Source: QZLE01 sp033852135
GTDB lineage: Bacteria; Pseudomonadota; Gammaproteobacteria; QZLD01
Length of the DNA stretch: 64,000 bases
Direction of reading: 5' to 3'
NCBI GenBank assembly: GCA_033852135.1
Contig: JAWSVB010000004.1
Span: 186,001-250,000, forward strand
Each line of letters starts with the position of its first letter. Position 1 is the first letter of the stretch. Of the stretch, positions 62,678 to 64,000 are shown piece after piece. The notes under the pieces were generated by a model that saw nothing but the letters and a program-made list of their open reading frames with translations, was not told the DNA's origin and searched no databases. The position numbers were made by a program, and so were the translations under genes.

Positions 62678-63169
62678 TTAATCTAGAGTTGTTTCCAGAA
62701 CTTTTTCTGCCATATCTTTACGATATTGCTTTAATTTTTCACGTAGCTCTGGGAATTTAACTGAAAGAATTGCAACAGCCATTAGGCCTGCATTTTTAGC
62801 TCCAGCATCACCAATAGCTAAAGTTCCAACTGGAATGCCGCCTGGCATCTGTACAGTTGAAAGTAGTGAATCCATCCCACCTAGAGCTGCGCTTTGAATT
62901 GGCACCCCAAGAACTGGAAGTACTGATTTACCAGCAATCACACCTGCAAGGTGAGCTGCACAACCAGCACCCGCGATAATCACTTCAACGCCACGCTCTT
63001 CTGCTGTAGACGCAAATTCACCAGCTTGATCTGGTGTTCTGTGTGCTGAAAGAACCTTGCTCTCATGCGGTACGCCAAAATCTTTTAGAACATCAGAAGC
63101 AAGCTTCATTGTGCCCCAATCATTCTTACTACCCATTACGATGTTAACCAAAGGCTTACTATTTTCCAT
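62678..63169 (-). CDS. purE: N5-carboxyaminoimidazole ribonucleotide mutase
   Basis: Purine synthesis; moves the carboxyl group on the AIR ring. 163 aa from the ATG at 63169, with GGAG 6 bp upstream; the frame opens 11 codons earlier. Motifs: VNIVMGSKNDWGTMKLASDVL, SAHRTPDQ, IIAGAGCAAHLAGVIAGKSVLPVLGVPIQS, GMDSLLSTVQMPGGIPVGT. Class I pattern. purK, its usual partner, is not next to it. Confidence 0.97.
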   Translation of the reverse strand: MENSKPLVNIVMGSKNDWGTMKLASDVLKDFGVPHESKVLSAHRTPDQAGEFASTAEERGVEVIIAGAGCAAHLAGVIAGKSVLPVLGVPIQSAALGGMDSLLSTVQMPGGIPVGTLAIGDAGAKNAGLMAVAILSVKFPELREKLKQYRKDMAEKVLETTLD

Positions 63170-63373
63170 TAGGATCTCCACTAATCTAAGTCTTTGAGCC
63201 ACTTGGCTCTTATTACTGATACCGCACTATTCAGCGCATCAGCAAATGGTTGAATTTTCAAGAACGGGACAGTATAGCAGCAACAAAATTTTACTCAATT
63301 ATTTGTCACATAGTTAATAGAAATCACGCCTATTTTTTGCTAAATTTCAAAAAACATTTATCAGAGAGTGCAA

Positions 63374-63988
63374 ATGGACAAGGATAAACTTACTTATATA
63401 TTCGTCATTGGATTCGCCTTTTTACTCATATATAAGGCGGTATCCTCTAGTGCAATCGACCACCCAACTGGAATACAGGTGGCACCAAATGATCCGCAGC
63501 AATACAACATTGACTCTCCCACCCCATTCAAACATGATCATTTCACCATAACCCCCAAAGCAGAGTATGATATCACTGCGCGTATTCTTGGCGTTGAGAA
63601 CTATATGTTTGATGCCAGCTCAGTTTTATCCCCGGTTGACCTTGCTCTAGGGTGGGGGATTATGTCTGATAGCGCTGTTTTGCAAAACATTGAGATAGAA
63701 CAGTCGGTAAGATTTTATAGCTGGCGCACAGACACATACAATGTGCCATTAAAAGAGATATCTCGCCATTCAGCAAACACCCATATAATTCCAGCTGATA
63801 GCTATGTAAGGTCAGAAATTGATGATCTACGCGAAGGGCATATCGTCCACCTTAAAGGATATCTGGTTTCAATAAAAGGTAATAATGGCTTTACCTGGAA
63901 TAGCTCCATGACACGAGAAGACACTGGGGCTGGAGCATGCGAGGTGTTTTGGGTAAAAGATATTGAGGTATTTGATGAGCCTATCTGA
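63374..63988 (+). CDS. Membrane-anchored protein of unknown function
   Basis: 204 aa from the ATG at 63374 (GAGAG upstream; the frame opens at a GTG two codons earlier). One N-terminal hydrophobic helix (about 5-22, KLTYIFVIGFAFLLIYKA) then a soluble domain with aromatic-rich motifs (DLALGWGIMSDSAVLQNIEIEQSVRFYSWRTD, REGHIVHLKGYLVSIKGNNGFTWNSSM, GAGACEVFWVKDIEV). The RFYSW/WNSSMTREDTG pattern suggests a conserved family, but I do not know it and assign no function. The last 12 bp of the window follow it. Confidence 0.75.
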   Translation: MDKDKLTYIFVIGFAFLLIYKAVSSSAIDHPTGIQVAPNDPQQYNIDSPTPFKHDHFTITPKAEYDITARILGVENYMFDASSVLSPVDLALGWGIMSDSAVLQNIEIEQSVRFYSWRTDTYNVPLKEISRHSANTHIIPADSYVRSEIDDLREGHIVHLKGYLVSIKGNNGFTWNSSMTREDTGAGACEVFWVKDIEVFDEPI

Positions 63989-64000
63989 ATAGACCCATCG

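Noticed and set aside
1..64000. CRISPR array, tRNA, rRNA, integrase, transposase
   Set aside because: None seen: no regularly spaced direct repeats, no cloverleaf with intact anticodon arm and no recombinase frames.

Overview
This window is an AT-rich stretch of gammaproteobacterial chromosome. It is dense in housekeeping genes, with no rRNA, tRNA, IS element, prophage or CRISPR array. Gene order supports the assignment. The lptD-surA-pdxA-rsmA-apaG run lies divergent to amgK-murU. pilM-N-O-P-Q is followed by aroK-aroB. yggS-proC-yggT-yggU-SPOR-metX-metW sits divergent to pilT-pilU. tonB-yqgE-ruvX-pyrR-pyrB-pyrC' matches a Pseudomonas-type block. I cannot name the genus. The cell is a Gram-negative rod-type proteobacterium with LPS, type IV pili, peptidoglycan recycling through the AmgK/MurU route, the MetX/MetW methionine pathway and an oxygen-sensitive class III ribonucleotide reductase.

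Layout. 1-2.2 kb: argA and an SH3/coiled-coil membrane protein (minus). 2.4-4.5 kb: lgt-thyA-folA (plus). 4.6-9.2 kb: an accessory-looking stretch with a glycine-zipper membrane protein and its upstream partner, a small lipoprotein, an Rsd/AlgQ-like protein and a probable DUF5610 protein. 9.3-12.6 kb: nrdD-nrdG with NrdR-box-like palindromes upstream. 12.7-21.5 kb: a flavoprotein, a cupin, apaG, tal, rsmA, pdxA, surA and lptD (minus). 21.7-24.3 kb: amgK-murU and a membrane protein (plus). 24.4-29.1 kb: dsbD (minus), then fxsA and groES-groEL behind a near-perfect heat-shock promoter. 29.3-31.1 kb: two unknown small genes and a response regulator with a degenerate GGDEF domain. 31.3-36.9 kb: metW, metX, SPOR protein, hydrolase, yggU, yggT, proC, yggS (minus). 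37-39.2 kb: pilT-pilU. 39.3-42.2 kb: cysQ, nudix, aroB, aroK. 42.4-47.4 kb: pilQPONM. 47.6-50.7 kb: mrcA and a conserved unknown. 50.8-55.3 kb: gltA, rpmE2, an HDOD protein, a small unknown and tsaD. 55.5-61.4 kb: rpsU-yqeY, tonB-like, yqgE, ruvX, pyrR-pyrB-pyrC'. 61.6-64 kb: rdgC, purE and an unknown membrane-anchored protein.

How the genes work together. Type IV pilus functions (retraction ATPases PilT/PilU, the PilMNOP alignment complex, the PilQ secretin, and a TonB-like protein whose Pseudomonas counterpart affects twitching) recur across the window. Envelope biogenesis is also strong (Lgt, LptD, SurA, DsbD, PBP1a, AmgK, MurU). PyrC' has lost its metal-binding histidines and probably serves as a structural partner of PyrB.

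The most unusual structure is a family of interspersed 123-124 bp repeats, with three clear copies near 14.5, 31.1 and 61.5 kb. They have imperfect terminal inverted repeats and an internal hairpin whose two arms change together between copies. Each copy sits exactly at, or 2 bp past, the stop codon of a minus-strand gene (apaG, metW, rdgC). The second lead is the 341-aa glycine-zipper protein and its 146-aa neighbour, which could be a membrane-active effector and its partner. No complete new multi-gene system could be demonstrated from sequence alone.
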